A DNA stretch of 64,000 bases from Zychaea mexicana. Taxonomy: Eukaryota; Mucoromycota; Mucoromycetes; Mucorales; Lichtheimiaceae. The stretch's first letter is position 1, and every line of letters starts with the position of its first letter. The notes beneath the pieces are model-generated. The model was not told the origin of the DNA, searched no databases, and saw only the letters and a program-made list of their open reading frames with translations. The stretch lies in the NCBI RefSeq assembly GCF_025766255.1, contig NW_026516754.1, forward strand, positions 1 through 64,000, written 5' to 3'. This document shows positions 1 through 12,023 of the stretch, piece by piece. Both the position numbers and the translations under genes were made by a program.

Positions 1-3000
1 GCCAGCCTGACGCACGCGCATATTGACAGTGAGGTGCAAGACCTGGACATGATTCTCCCAAAAGGTAGCTGAACGGATGGTCTCGCCTACTATCTCTGAA
101 CGTGTACCCCTCTTGACAACAGGAAGCACTTGACGGAAATCGCCACCAAACACCACGACCTTGCCACCAAAAGGAATCTGTCCATATACTGGATCAATGG
201 CGCCCATGATGTCACGCAATGACCGGTCGACAGCCTCAAAATTGTGCTTACTGCACATAACAGCCTCATCCTAAATAATGAGAGAGGCTTGTTGTACCAG
301 ATATGCATGTGGCCCACCAAGACGAAGGTTACATGTCGTATCAGCATCAGCGTTTATAGGAATCTTAAAACGACTGTGCGCGGTACGGCCACTAGGAAGC
401 AGAATTGCAGCAATACCTGATGTAGCAACAGGCAGTGCTATTTCACCACGCGATCGGACACAGCTCAACAGCGTTTTAAACAACTGCGATTTGCCAGTAC
501 CACCGGCTCCATTCACAAAGAAAACGCGAGAGAAGTAGTGTGGAGCGAAAACATCCATTGCATTGGTGATAGCATCATATGCAGCTCGCTGTTCGTCGTT
601 GAGAGTAGGTAGCAGCGTTTGCAGGATGCGATTCTGCTCATTCACCTCATATTCACGACCTTCAAGGAGTGCCAGACCTTCAAGGCGTGGTAGCAGATCC
701 AGCTCGGTCACAAAGGTCTGCGGTAACGACGGAAACTCGGAGAGATGATGACCGGTGACCTGCAACCGGGTCTCAATGTCACCAAGGGTGCGCTGGTAGA
801 TCTGTTCGAGTTGTTGCTCAGACAATTCGGCTTCATTGGGAATAGAGAGCGTCCTGCGCATCTCAAAGAAGTAGTCGTCTGCCATACGCTCGCGATAGGT
901 GGTCCACAGCGATGCTGGGTCAGTAGGAGAGCAGTTCGTCAGAATATAGACAAAAAGCTGTCTAATTGCTGCAGCTGATGGGGCAACCTGGACAACCTCA
1001 GCCATACAGCGATCCCATTCCTCGTCGGACTCCAGAAGGCCACGGGCAACAGCAGCTTCCTGGAACGTCGCATATGTTGTTCCCTCATACTGCCTCAGAG
1101 AAACAAAACCAGTGGGAGCACGGACAGACAGCAGAAGAAGGCGAAGGCAATATAATTCCATATTCGAGAGGGAAGCATGGAATATACGCGTAACAACATT
1201 TTGGACGGGAGGGTTGGTGCGAGGATTCCAACGGCGATTTCTGTTGTCCCAGGTGTAGTGGCATGGGATCTCTGAGTAAAGATACTCTTCTGTTGCACGA
1301 TTTTCGCTGTAAAGGCGGAAAAAGGCAAGAAGCTTGGTGCCGGATTCTGCCGCGTCACGCGCTGCACAAACTTCCTGTGGTGTCATATCGTCACGTAGAT
1401 TGACAATCTGTTCGCCAGGTAAGTGAAGGTCCAAACGTACGACTGTTGGATAGTGCATATGCACATCAAACTCGAACGTACGATGGATAGCCTCGCACAG
1501 ACCAATGTATCGAGCGTTTTGAAACTGCTCTACTTCATTGACCGGCTCGGCAGCGGCATTATCGGTATTGGTGGTGGTTGTGGTGGCGGTTGCAGTGGTT
1601 TGTATTTGTGCTCGGTCGGTGCCCTTGGTAATGTATTTGCACAAATACTTGATGGCGCGGTTGGATGTGCAAATTTCAACGTTAATGTGTGCATCGTACT
1701 TGTGGCTAAGGTAGGGGTTGTACGGCACAACATGTCGGTTGTCGGCGAGAAAGTTGGAAGTAGGGAAGAGGTGGCGGTTTTGTTGATTTTCACGGCGTCG
1801 GTAGATGGGATATCCATCTCGGTTGACGCGTGTCTCGTTGGTAAATGGTTTTGGATAGCCTTGTGAGCACCGGTTATCCTTCATGCACACAGCATTGGTG
1901 CCTGGACCACATGGGCCGTGTATCATGCACGCTGTCACCGTGCGATACAACTGTGGTTGTGTGACGGGATTCGGCAACTCAGCAGATACAAATTGGTCGT
2001 AGTCAGTGGGGTTGCGTGGACGGTCTTCTTGCTCCAAAATGACCAGGATATGGACGTGCGGCAAACCACGCTTCTGGAACTCGACAGTTGCCAAGTATCC
2101 AGCGACTTGACCAAAGCATTTCGACTCCTTGATATCCTTGAGCAACTGGGTGAGTTTGAGGTGAAACACCCGAGTTGCAATATCTGGTCGGTCGTATGCT
2201 TGCTGGCTAGGAAGAAGCTCCGCAACGATTTCAGGCCATCTTGGATTGCAAGTAAACGTAATGAAAAGCGTTGGGTTACCCCGCTGGCGAACGATTGCTA
2301 ACCCATCCTGTAGCATCTGCTTCATGTAGCGAGGGCCACCTGTAAACGACGCTGGCAAAATGACTGCACGACCAATTTGCCTGGGATCGACGTTATCACC
2401 AACACCACTATACAACTCAGCACGTATCGTTCGTTGGTGGGTGAGGATGAAGTTAAGGCGGGAAAATTCGATACGTGCGTAGTTGTCAACCACCATCTGC
2501 TGGAAGAGACGCCCATAGTAGTGCAGGAACGATTCGCGGTCGCCATTACGGATCATGAGCAAGTACGTGCAGTGCTCACGCAGCGTTACTTGGATCGTGT
2601 CGTGCGACACCGACTCGCAAGTCAAACCTTGGAACCATCCATTATCGCCAAATGGGAACATCAGGACGTAATGGAGCGGCATATACGATGCGTGCAAGGA
2701 GCTGATACGACGAAGACCTTCTGCACGATCGTGAATGACGAAGTCATGCTCCCGTGCAGTGCCATCCACAGTACGTTCTACCACCATTGCTGCTACTTCA
2801 GGGTAACCCTGTTGATCGTAGCGACGGCCCAAGTCGCTTTGACGAATTACAGCCTGAAGTGTTCCAAGTGGCTGATCACCGTGGGTTTCGACAGCAGAAA
2901 CGAATGTGCGCGCCAAAGGATTGTGCGTCTCCATTACACCTTGCAGTATTTCGATCGTCTCGCGGAGGAGCCCAGAATACAAAGTCGTACGTCTTGCCAA

Positions 3001-4285
3001 TTGCTCCTGTGTATCTGCAAAATAGATCTGCGAATAGTTCGCTTGCGCCTGGTTATCAGGTCTTAGCGCACCAACAGCATGATACAATGTACCATTGATA
3101 CGGTAAGTGGGTACGCCGCCTGCACCACTTGCTAAGACAGGATCGACGTTGCCACCAAGAATGGATGCAAATGCAAACATACTGTTATATGCCCTGATGT
3201 TGGTATGGAAGTTGACACTAACGGGATCATTACTGTTACGATTCGTTAGGAGGTCACGGAGAGGAACAGGAGGAGCGCGAGGAATTGGCAGCTGGATCTT
3301 TCCGGAAAGGCAGCAGAGACCAAAGCGAGGATTGCGTATGGATGATATCGTGAGCTTTTCATCCAACCACATTAGTGCACCACAATACGGACAAACAGTA
3401 TCCATACGTGGCAACATATGACGATGGAAGGAGTCGCCGGCAGTATAGCATACGTTTGGCCCAAAAACGTCTTCTGGATCGAAGGGGACTACACGCGCAA
3501 TGCGGTATTGCGCCCCATGCTCATGCTCGACATTGCTTGGGTTAAATGGACAGAGGCGGTGGGTGCGGCGCGTGTGCGTTGGTGCCCAGCAACTGGAGCA
3601 ACGCGTAACTTGTGGGGTGGCAGTAACAGCAGCAGGCGTTGCTGGAGGAGGATTGGCGGCAGGTGTAGGTGGAGGAGACGGAGAGTTGGTAGCCACGACA
3701 GGAGGCGGCTGAGCGTTGATAGTGGTAGGTGGTGCTGGTAGAGGAGGAGCGGATGGTTGAGCATTGACGGCAACAACGGTGGCAGCTGGTGGAGAAGGAG
3801 AAGTAGGAAGTACAGCAACTGTAGTTCTATCAGCAAAAATATTATTATACCAAACTGATCAATTCAGGTAAATACCTTGGTTGCGAGGGTTAAGAGGGCA
3901 AAGCCTAGAGGAACGTCTTTGGTGGGTGGTCGAGCCACAGACGCAAGTTCTCGAAGTAGCAGGAGCGGTGGGGTCTTCAAAAACAATCTACATACCGATT
4001 TCTCAAAGTAAACAGACTGCAGTAATACAAATATAAATATATATAGACTCGCAAAACATACATTGCCTATTCTACGACGAACATTGCGAGAATGAGCTGG
4101 GCATGGTCCATTGTCGACATTTGAACCACAGTTACAGTTTTGATGAGTAGTAGATTGCTTCAACACCCCAACAAAAAAAATTAGTTATCATAGTGATTTA
4201 AGCTTTTTGCAACGAATCTCAAGAAAATGCCTCAAATATTGTTGGCGGTTGATTAAGTCAAGTAACACACCTCTTGCGAACTCAT
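1..4285 (-). pseudogene. Helitron-1 Rep/helicase, truncated by window edge, one nonsense codon
   Basis: Rolling-circle transposase of a Helitron: an HUH nuclease plus a PIF1-type helicase. The main exon runs from about 3826 down past position 1. In order it encodes a proline-rich leader, a C2HC knuckle (CSSCWAPTHTRRTHRLC), a second Cys pair (CPYCGALMW), the Helitron_like_N region, the HUH site in FQKRGLPHVHIL, the two-tyrosine motif YLCKYITKG, then helicase motif I (NGAGGTGKS). Walker B reads LII-stop-DEAVM: the TAG at 271-273 replaces the Trp of the usual IIWDEA. The frame stays open below the stop (VVVFGGDFRQV, then to position 1), so this is a single recent lesion. Small upstream exons are likely: ATG at 4283-4285 (MSSQE), about 4064-4158 (Cys/His-rich) and about 3876-4010, with GT-AG junctions. 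The intron calls are inference. The helicase C-terminus lies outside the window. Confidence 0.88.
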
Positions 4286-4814
4286 TGTACTATTGAATAC
4301 TTGAAAGCACAGTAATAATTGTTTTGAAAGACAACAACGGAATATGCACACGTTCCTGACAGTGAAAAAACACAAACAAAAAACATGTTGCTATTTCCAA
4401 ATCTGGATTTTAGCTGGGATTGAAATCGTAAGGACCATGCTCTATTTAATAGAAGATAAACTCCTTTATTTTTTTTAGTTTTATAATGAGTAAAGTCAGC
4501 TACTATTAGTATTGCATTATCTTGTTTATAATATCTACAAAGTTAATTATTCCGCTATTGCAAACATAATTTTTTTTTATTTTTCTTTTTTTAACTTTCT
4601 TTATATCTTTTTTATGGCCATATTTGCTTACAATAACACAGGGTAATTCTGGTTTTTTTATTTTTTTTTGATCTTTTTTATTTCTTTTTTTTATTATATG
4701 CTTTTTACTATGTTTATAGCAAAGATAATCAGGCTTTTGACCTTCTAAACTATTATTGATTTTTTGTGACACATATATCCTTGTTTCTTTCCACGTTTAT
4801 GTACATATGTACAT
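4286..4814. other. AT-rich spacer between Helitron-1 and the KDZ element
   Basis: Low-complexity A/T tracts (for example 4562-4700). I see no gene. It may contain the Helitron-1 5' end, but I could not identify a terminus. Confidence 0.5.
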
Positions 4815-5501
4815 ACAGGATTTTTCATCTCCTAGCGGACGTTTGAACTTTTATTTAGGCAGAAGGGATTTAATTTTAGGCAGAGTGGACATGAATGTTA
4901 ATCTAAGTGGACATAAAGAAGAGTTAATCTGGACATGAATAATAATTGATCTGGACATGAATGAAAATCGATCTAGACATGAATGAAAATCGAGCTGGAC
5001 ATGAATATAAATTGACCTGGACATGAATAAAGATCGATCTGGACATGAATATATAACGATCTGGACATGAATATAAACTGACCTGGACATGAATATAAAT
5101 CGATCTGGACATGAGTAAAATCAATCTGGACAAAATAAAAATCAATCTGTACATGAATGAAAATCGTTCTGGACAAGAATAAAAATCAATCTAAATATGA
5201 GTAATAGACAACCTGAACATAATAACAGTCAACCTGGACATTGTTTTAGTCAACTAAGACATAATAAAAGTTGAAGTAGATAATATATTAAGTGTAACAG
5301 AGCAGAATATTTGAGTACTTAAGATTTTCAATTCAAGTCAAGACATAATAGAAGTTAAGCAGTACAAAGCCAATGTCAAGATGTAGTATTATGGCTGTTT
5401 CACTTATGACAAGAAGCTTGTAGGCTAATGTACAGGAAATGGCAAGGGTGCGTCAGAGACTCATTGTGTGCACAAGCCTATTTTGCTGCTGTTACTGCGC
5501 G
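4815..5501. repeat. KDZ left TIR, outer part
   Basis: Near-identical inverted copy of about 19990-20690. It includes a minisatellite at about 4885-5285 and a single-copy stretch (5285-5501) that aligns with 20000-20210. It stops abruptly after TTTGCTGCTG at about 5501, where the Tnp2/CACTA-like element begins. The right TIR continues without interruption at the same point. Confidence 0.85.
4885..5285. repeat. 22-bp minisatellite inside the KDZ left TIR
   Basis: Roughly 16 degenerate tandem units built on CTGGACATGAAT followed by an A-rich spacer ending in ATCGAT or ATTGAC. GGACATG recurs every 22 bp (4931, 4953 and so on). Units decay toward the inner side. The repeated in-frame peptides read from it (such as SRSIYIHVQ) are artefacts of the tandem array, not genes. 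Confidence 0.85.
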
Positions 5502-6117
5502 AAAAACGAATTATCAAGTTCTTTAAAAACAGCTTGATAATTACCTGGCAAGGGGCCAGATTGAATAAAAAAACAGATATGTATCCTATGGCACCTCCAG
5601 CTGCCACATTCGGTAGTTCTGTGCAGAAATTTACAAAGCAACCTGGTATGCAATTGGGAAAAAAAAGTTGATGCATGAAATCATATAGTGGATGTCACTG
5701 CATTCTTTGTGAAGGCATTAGCTTCCTCAAGATAGTCCCCCTCAAAAAGATAGTCCCCCTCAAAAATATTTCTTCATACACAGTCCCTTCATCATCCTTT
5801 TTCTGGGGGATGAGGATTGCCATGCATCAATACTACGCAGCTATGCAATGACCATATATGATTTTAATTTATCTCCTTAATTTTTTGCATAGACAGAAAA
5901 GAAAAGCAAAAAAGCAACTAGATCCCCTGATGCATTATTGTCGGTGCATAATGTCAAAGATAGCAAACCCACATAGGGAAAAGTGCAGGACAATGACTAT
6001 AGTAGCAACTAGAAAAAATACTAGGGAAAAACTTAAGGGTGCACTTGAAAGAATATAAGCGGTTCAGTGCTGGTACTGGCTCCTCGCTCATTTGTCTTCA
6101 TTTCATTTTTTTTCATA
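5502..6117. other. Left subterminal region of Tnp2/CACTA-like element 1
   Basis: Holds short inverted AGCTTGATAAT-type motifs near 5513-5545 and a two-unit direct repeat AAGATAGTCCCCCTCAAA at about 5731-5766. No gene is supported. The transposase promoter should lie at its right edge. Confidence 0.5.
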
Positions 6118-9100
6118 ATGCAGCGTGATCGCAACGAGCCTTTTGTTACGTGTCTTTGCACGCGGTGTTCTTCGGCTGGTGGAGGCTATCTAATGGTGAG
6201 CCGCAGAATACGCGAATATCACCGAAACTGCGATTTTGACCAAGCCAGAGACAGCACTCGCACAATGGTACTTTAACAGAATCGTCTCATAGTATTGAAA
6301 TGTCATAAGTCTCATTATTATGTGCTGTATATACAGTGAGTGCTATCGTTGCCGATATTGAGAGCACTTTACCGCAAGAAAATCCATCGTCATCCTCATC
6401 ACCTCTAGGTGACAATCTCGATATGGATATAGACATGATCGATGATTCTCCCTCCTCCCCTGGTATGACGATGATGTGTAAATGCAATAAACATGGGGAT
6501 AGACGATTTACTATCTTTGAGTAAATAGATACCGTTGCAGGCCGCCGTTTCACACCTTTTTCTGCCGAGGACAATGTGTTCTCGCTTGAAGAAACAGACG
6601 ATTCCGAGACAGATCTCAACGATGATCTTGTTGTCAATGCTGACGATGTTGAGTATGGCGATGATGAAGCCAACATTGGAAATGGCAATATCGAACAAGG
6701 TTGGTTTTGCACAAAACGGTTTTATTGTACGAAATGACAGAAATTAATGCTTTTTTTCTGAAAAAAAGACACTTACCTTGATCCTCCTCCTCCTCCTACC
6801 GTCCCTCAGCTTCATACTTATCCGCATCCGTTCATCTTTGTCATTCTTTTCCTTGTGTTGTTCCAATTACACTTCGTCTCGGAGCATCTGTCGTGCACGA
6901 TCATTGACTTTTGTATTCTACTTCTTGGTGATCTGCAACCTAATGTTTCCATTCCTGGCTCACTTGCAACTCTCCGTCGCCTTACTGGCTTCTCTGCGCT
7001 GACCGACCGAGTACGCATTTATGTGTGCTGCTCTCGTTGTCATAGCCTGTACCTTTTATCTGACCCTGACTGCCCAACAACATGCACCAACGATGACATC
7101 CGTTATGGTAATTTGTGCGGCAATGCATTGTTCAAGATCAGTGGCAATCGAAGGGTTCCCATAAAGGTGTATGCGTACCAGCCCTTATCTGCGAGTATCG
7201 AGAGGCTTTTTATGTGACCAGGATTTGAAGCAAAGATCGAGGAATGGCGAGACCGCAGACGAGTTGCGGACACATTTTTTGACATCTTCGATGGTGATAT
7301 GTGGCGAGAGTTTCGAGACGGTGATGGCAGACCTTTTGTTGAGCAGCTTCGATCCCTATTGTTGACGTTGAATGTAGACTGGTTCGGCCCATTCCTAAAC
7401 TCAACATACTCATGCGGTGCCATTTACTTATCTGTCAACAATCTTCCCCGGTCCGAGCGCTTCAAGACTGAAAATGTCATTCTCGTTGGTGTTATGCCGG
7501 GCCCACGAGAAGCAAGTACCTCGGACATGAATCATTTTCTCCGTCCATTAGTTGATGAATTGTTGGAATGGTACAATGGCAAATTGATCAGGACGTGTGA
7601 GCACCGACAAGGAACATTGGTCCGCTTGGCCTTGCTCATCAATGCTTGTGATATCCCTGCTGCACGTAAAACAAGCGGCTTCACGTCTCATGCCAGCCTT
7701 TGTGCCTGCCATAAATGCGATCGTCGATTTAATGTTTTTCCGGCCACGACCAACATCAATTACTCCGGATTCGACGTCGAAACCTGGGCATTGAGGACGT
7801 ACGAGGGAAATAGAGCCTGTGCTGAGCAGTGGCGTGCTGCGCCGACGATGACAGCAAGGCGGTCGCTTGAACGTGAGAATAGTACACGATGGTCCGAGCT
7901 GCACCGACTTCACTACTTTGATCCAGTCCGTTGCACGATCATCGATCCAATGCACAATCTGTTCCTTGGCACGACAAAGCGGATGACCAAAATATGGATC
8001 GATCGAGAACTGCTCACAAGAGCCGACTTAGAGCAAATGCAAGTACTCGCAAACGGCATCGTCCTCCCGCCCGATTATGTTACCTTGAAGCGTAAAATCG
8101 AAAGTGGTTTCTCATTCATGACCGCCGACGACTGGAAATCGTGGTGCATCGTGTACTCGCCTTTGGTGCTCGATGGCCATCTTCCGCGTATGTATCTGCA
8201 AAACTGGTTGATATTCGTGGATGCATGTCGTTTGTTGGTTAAGCCGTCAATAACTATGGACGAAATTGCAAAAGCAAGCACTCTGCTCCAGCAGTTTTGC
8301 ACCGGTTTTGAGCGACTGTACGGCGCGGAGGAAGTCACACCTAACATGCACCTCCACATGCATTTGGACGCAACGATTGAAGATTTTGGACCCTTGTATG
8401 CGTACTGGCTCTTTTCTTTCGAACGATACAACGGGTATCTAAAGGAGATTGATACCAACCAGAAGGATGCTTTTGAGGTGACGTTCATGAAGAAGTTCTT
8501 ACAGAAGACCGGAGCTCGCGATTTTGTCCGATCGTTTGAAGCCCTCTTCGAAAATCGCCAACACCATTTCAGCTTTCTAAATGCTTTTCTGGACCTTGTG
8601 CAGCCGATCCCACAAGCCGTCAATGTTATGCAGCATCAGTTCGATGTCCATGCGTTTCTGGCTTTGTCCACCGATGTTAGAGCCACTTCTGTCACAGGAA
8701 GCGAGCCGCTACCGCCAGACGCATATCCTTTGGACTACGGACGGATAGCATATATGCCTGCTCAACTGTATGATTTCTTGTTCGAATTTTACCAAGTAGC
8801 ATATGGTGTGCCTTTCCGTCGTCATAACCAAGCTGGTGATGGGCAAGGTTTTGTCAGTGATCAATACTGGAAAATCAAGACGATAACAATGATGGGACAG
8901 ACTTACCGCAGCACCGAGGCGCGATCGCGACGGGGTGCATATGCGCAGGTTCTCTTCCATGCTGACGACCGTGGGGAAGTAATGGCTTGGCCTTGCGAAA
9001 TCCAGTTTTTCTTTCGCCATAAGCAGCTTGTTCACAGTCAGCAGACCGAGCATATTTTTGCCTACGTCCGTTGGTACGGCATCCACGGAGACAACGACGG

Positions 9101-9281
9101 CCAACGATTCTCAGACTCTTTTATTGAAACTTGGCGTAGTCGGTTTCGAGCTCCAGCGTGGGATTGCATTCTACTGGTTCATCGTTTGTATGGACAAATC
9201 GCTGTCGTAAAACTCGGCGCACAGTCAAGCGCAAACGCACGAACAGTTGTTATCCCTTTGCCAAAAAAAATGTTGGCGTAA
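6118..9281 (+). pseudogene. Tnp2-family transposase 1 (CACTA-like), one nonsense codon
   Basis: DNA transposase of the fungal Tnp2 group. The first exon starts MQRDRNEPFVTC and carries a CLCTRC zinc motif. Acidic exons follow (about 6336-6710), then a long region from about 6770 to 9281. Family landmarks: CCSRCHSLYL, LLLTLNVDWFGPF, VGVMPGPREASTSDMNHFL, PLVDELLEWY, ACHKC, and IDPMHNLFLGTTKRM. It ends PLPKKMLA, exactly like element 2. An in-frame TGA at 7215-7217 follows RLFM, where copy 2 reads RLFKRLGF. The following codons (PGFEAKIEEW) continue in frame, so this is a point nonsense mutation, probably CGA to TGA. The exon junctions before 6770 are not all resolved: the first junction is out of phase by one base as I read it. 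Expected to be inactive unless read through. Confidence 0.85.
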
Positions 9282-9643
9282 TCATCCCACTCTTTGCTTT
9301 TCCTCTTTTTCTCGTCTTTTTCGTTTTAAAAATTCTTCTTGACATACGCTTTCCATACAAAGTACGATTATGATCTGTTTCCAGGGGCTGCAGTTGGGAA
9401 GAGCAAGTAGCCTTTTTACCAGCATTTGCAAGTAATCAGTTTAATGGTGCGAATGTGAGTAAGTGTAAGAAAACAACGCGTAGATAATATGAAAGGTGAA
9501 AAGGGAAACCCCGTTTTTTTTCCAAAGTGGCTGAAAAATAAGTTGTGCCATCAGTACCCCCAATTGCAACATCACTGTGTTTGTGCCCACCCCAAACCCA
9601 CACGGCATACAGCCATGCGACCATTTTATTCTTTTTATTAATT
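9282..9643. other. Convergent intergenic spacer of Tnp2/CACTA-like element 1
   Basis: 3' untranslated space shared by the transposase and the opposing accessory gene. Short T-rich tracts only; no gene is seen. Confidence 0.5.
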
Positions 9644-10700
9644 TTAAACATCTTCTACCCAACCGGCCAGCTTCTCACGAGCGCTGTCAGGCAAGGCAAC
9701 AGGATCAACACCATCCACTCTCGTCAACTTGTTGGCCTCAGTAGCAGGACTGTTCGCATCTAGATGCTGTAAAAACAAATTGGCCTGCAAACAGTTTGTC
9801 AAAATCTCTGCCAAAGAAGCCACGACGAACCATTCCAAAATACATACCCTTTCATTGCGCCATTGCTGCTTACGGACCACAACGCGCTTCCCTACTTCAT
9901 CAGTGTATTCACCGTCCGTCTCTTCTTCAGACATAAACTCAACTTGGAGTAATGCCTCCCCTCCTGGGTAGGACGCCTCCAACTGGACCTGATGCCGTCG
10001 GAAGACTGCGAGACGTCGCTTGAACTTCTACTCAACATATATCATGAGACTAATACTAACAGCATACATACTATATCTATTACCATATGACGACGACCAT
10101 TGCGGCGGTTGATCACCTTTCTTCGTGGTGCACGCTCAGCTGACTGACGATTACTCGTGCGCGTATTGTCAAAGTACGTGTACACCTTTTTGGCCAGTTC
10201 ATCATACGTGATTACAAACTGACCGAGGCCTAGTACGTACTCGATGATACTGGCACGAACGCTACGGTTATGGGTGCTTCGAAAACCTTCGTTCCAACGA
10301 AAGCCTTCCTCTTTCAAAACGTTGTGATGATGGCGTATCGCATCCTTTATATAATTATATCAGGATATCATGCTAGTTACTTCCATTAAGAAGATGTTAT
10401 CAACTTTCTTACAGAAATATCCGGTGCACGGGTCATTTGCGCGCCTTGGCCATGAGTACTGACCACAGCTAGGTTATCCGCAACTTGTGTTGCTGCTTGT
10501 TGTTGCACCTGCGCCTGTCGAGCAACCACGTTTGCCATAGCCTGCAGTTGGTGTTCTTGCGTGGCGCGATGTGCCTCCAGCGTTCTTATACGATCTTCCA
10601 TCGCCAATATGGCATTGGTGGAATTTTCCCGCTCAACAGCAGCCCGACGTTCTTCGATGCGTTGCTGTCTGGCAGCATTGCGTTCTCCTATTGTGGGCAT
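9644..10700 (-). CDS. Accessory protein of Tnp2/CACTA-like element 1 (289 aa, 4 exons)
   Basis: Function unknown. It occupies the position of a second, DNA-binding gene such as TnpA in plant CACTA elements, which is inference only. Exons on the minus strand: 10413-10700, 10084-10344, 9848-10027 and 9644-9784, all phase 0 with GT-AG borders, 870 nt in total. The start MPTIGERNAARQQR is shared with copy 2 (MPTIREINVQRERE). The N-terminal third is a charged, Glu/Arg/Gln-rich coiled coil. Exon 2 is a helical domain with NRSVRASIIEYV and VYTYFDNTRTSNR, and its length (261 nt) equals that of copy 2. Exon 3 is acidic (SEEETDGEYTDEV), and exon 4 ends in SAREKLAGWVEDV. No stop codons, in contrast to copy 2. 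It converges on the transposase with a 362-bp gap. Confidence 0.75.
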
Positions 10701-12023
10701 CTACACAGTATTTCAGTGTACGGCACTCAATAACTATATGGTCAACGCTACTTATTTACGCTTACTATGTAGTAGTGTGGATTGAAGGTGTGGATAAGGT
10801 AAGTTCTATTGGGATTAATTAATTGGGGGACGTTTTTATAGGGATACACAATGATCCTATGCAGGGTGGTGATGATGGAGTTGTGGACAGCAGGAACTTG
10901 CCTAAATGACTTTTTTTTTAGATTGTTATATTTTCCCTGACTGCATGAATTGGTTATTCTGTCTCTTCTTTTCCCTTTTTTCTTCTTTTCATACTTCCAC
11001 GTCGTATTTTATCACCTACCATGAATCTTCTTTTTCTATGGTAAGAATCTATGTAACATGGTCATTTCTATCTTTCACATACTTTCAACTTTGTACCGAT
11101 GATGTTCTTTCAATCACTAACTGCATTCTTTATGAATCTTCAAGACATCATCACTGAGTAACAAGGAAACGGTGTAAGCTCTCTCTCCTCTTTTTACAGT
11201 CTTTTCTGATGGTTGAGAGGTTCAGATACTAATAGTCCCTTATATTTTATTTGCCTACGCTTTCAACTATCTGAAGCTGTTAGCATTTATATCTTCTTAT
11301 TCAGAGTCTTTGTTTGCACCTGACTGTTGCCACACAAGTAGCGCTATCTGTAAGTATACTTTCTTTCTATCTTCGTTTCTACTTTTTTTCTCTTTATGTA
11401 TCTCGCCTCTTAGACATTGCTGCTGAGTTCTCCTCTTACGATTTGGCCCTCTTATTTTTGCTAATCGCCTTGCTGTAGATTAGCAATTCTTTGTTGTCAT
11501 GCCAATGCTGCCCCAGCACACCAACCAATATAGCACTTCCCTTTAGAATAGAAATTTTTGCTTAGTTTCATCTCTATAGCATGTTTTTATTTATAATAAT
11601 CGTCAATCAATTTTTAATAATAAAACCGGTTTCGATCAACCATAACACGTAATTTCACGATCCAAAAAATAATTATACAACCAATTGCCTTGCTGCTTTG
11701 ATCAGTATGCATGTAAAGAAGTACATTAAAATATGCGATGCAGAACTTTGTTGCGAATTTGACTGCACCTAGTACCCAATCCATATGTAATGTGATATAG
11801 AACCCAACCACTACTGCATACATGATATCAAAAACCCCTATTTCCACGTACATGTATGAGCAAATTATCAAGTGGTGAAAAACAGCTTGATAATAACAAT
11901 CGAAGCTGTTTCTGCATAATTATCAAGCTGTTCAAAAACAACGTGATAACTACATAGCAAGCTATTATCAAGCTATTATCAAGCTGTTTTTAACCACTTG
12001 ATATTAGCCTACACACCCAGTGT
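10701..12023. other. Right subterminal region of Tnp2/CACTA-like element 1
   Basis: No gene is supported. The last 150 bp (about 11870-12010) hold at least four copies, in both orientations, of a TATCAAGCTG / CAGCTTGATAAT motif. These are likely transposase binding sites, as is typical for subterminal repeats. The rest is T-rich with short pyrimidine tracts. Confidence 0.5.

Larger units (their letters stand above)
5502..12023 (+). mobile_element. Tnp2/CACTA-like element 1, inserted in the KDZ left TIR
   Basis: The insertion is defined by comparing the interrupted left KDZ TIR with the intact right TIR. Flanking sequence resumes at TGGGAACAGGGCC near 12024. Both ends carry the same subterminal motif: ATCAAG, 3 bp, then TTTAAAAACAGCTTGATAAT on the left (about 5513) and its inverted counterpart with TTAAAAACAGCTTGATAAT on the right (about 11960-12003). 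Further AGCTTGATAAT copies follow inside the right end. It encodes two convergent genes: a Tnp2 transposase on the plus strand and an accessory protein on the minus strand. The extreme right end reads CACTGGGTGTGTAGG on the minus strand, which resembles a CACTA-type terminus. The matching left terminus and the 3-bp duplication are not clear. Confidence 0.78.

Noticed and set aside
4851..5176. Overlapping minus-strand frames rich in SRSIYIHVQ-type peptide repeats
   Set aside because: They are translations of the 22-bp tandem array in all frames, with no flanking protein and the same array inverted in the other TIR.
4885..5285. Tandem repeats considered as a CRISPR array
   Set aside because: Units are contiguous without unique spacers, degenerate, mirrored in a transposon TIR, and the genome is eukaryotic.
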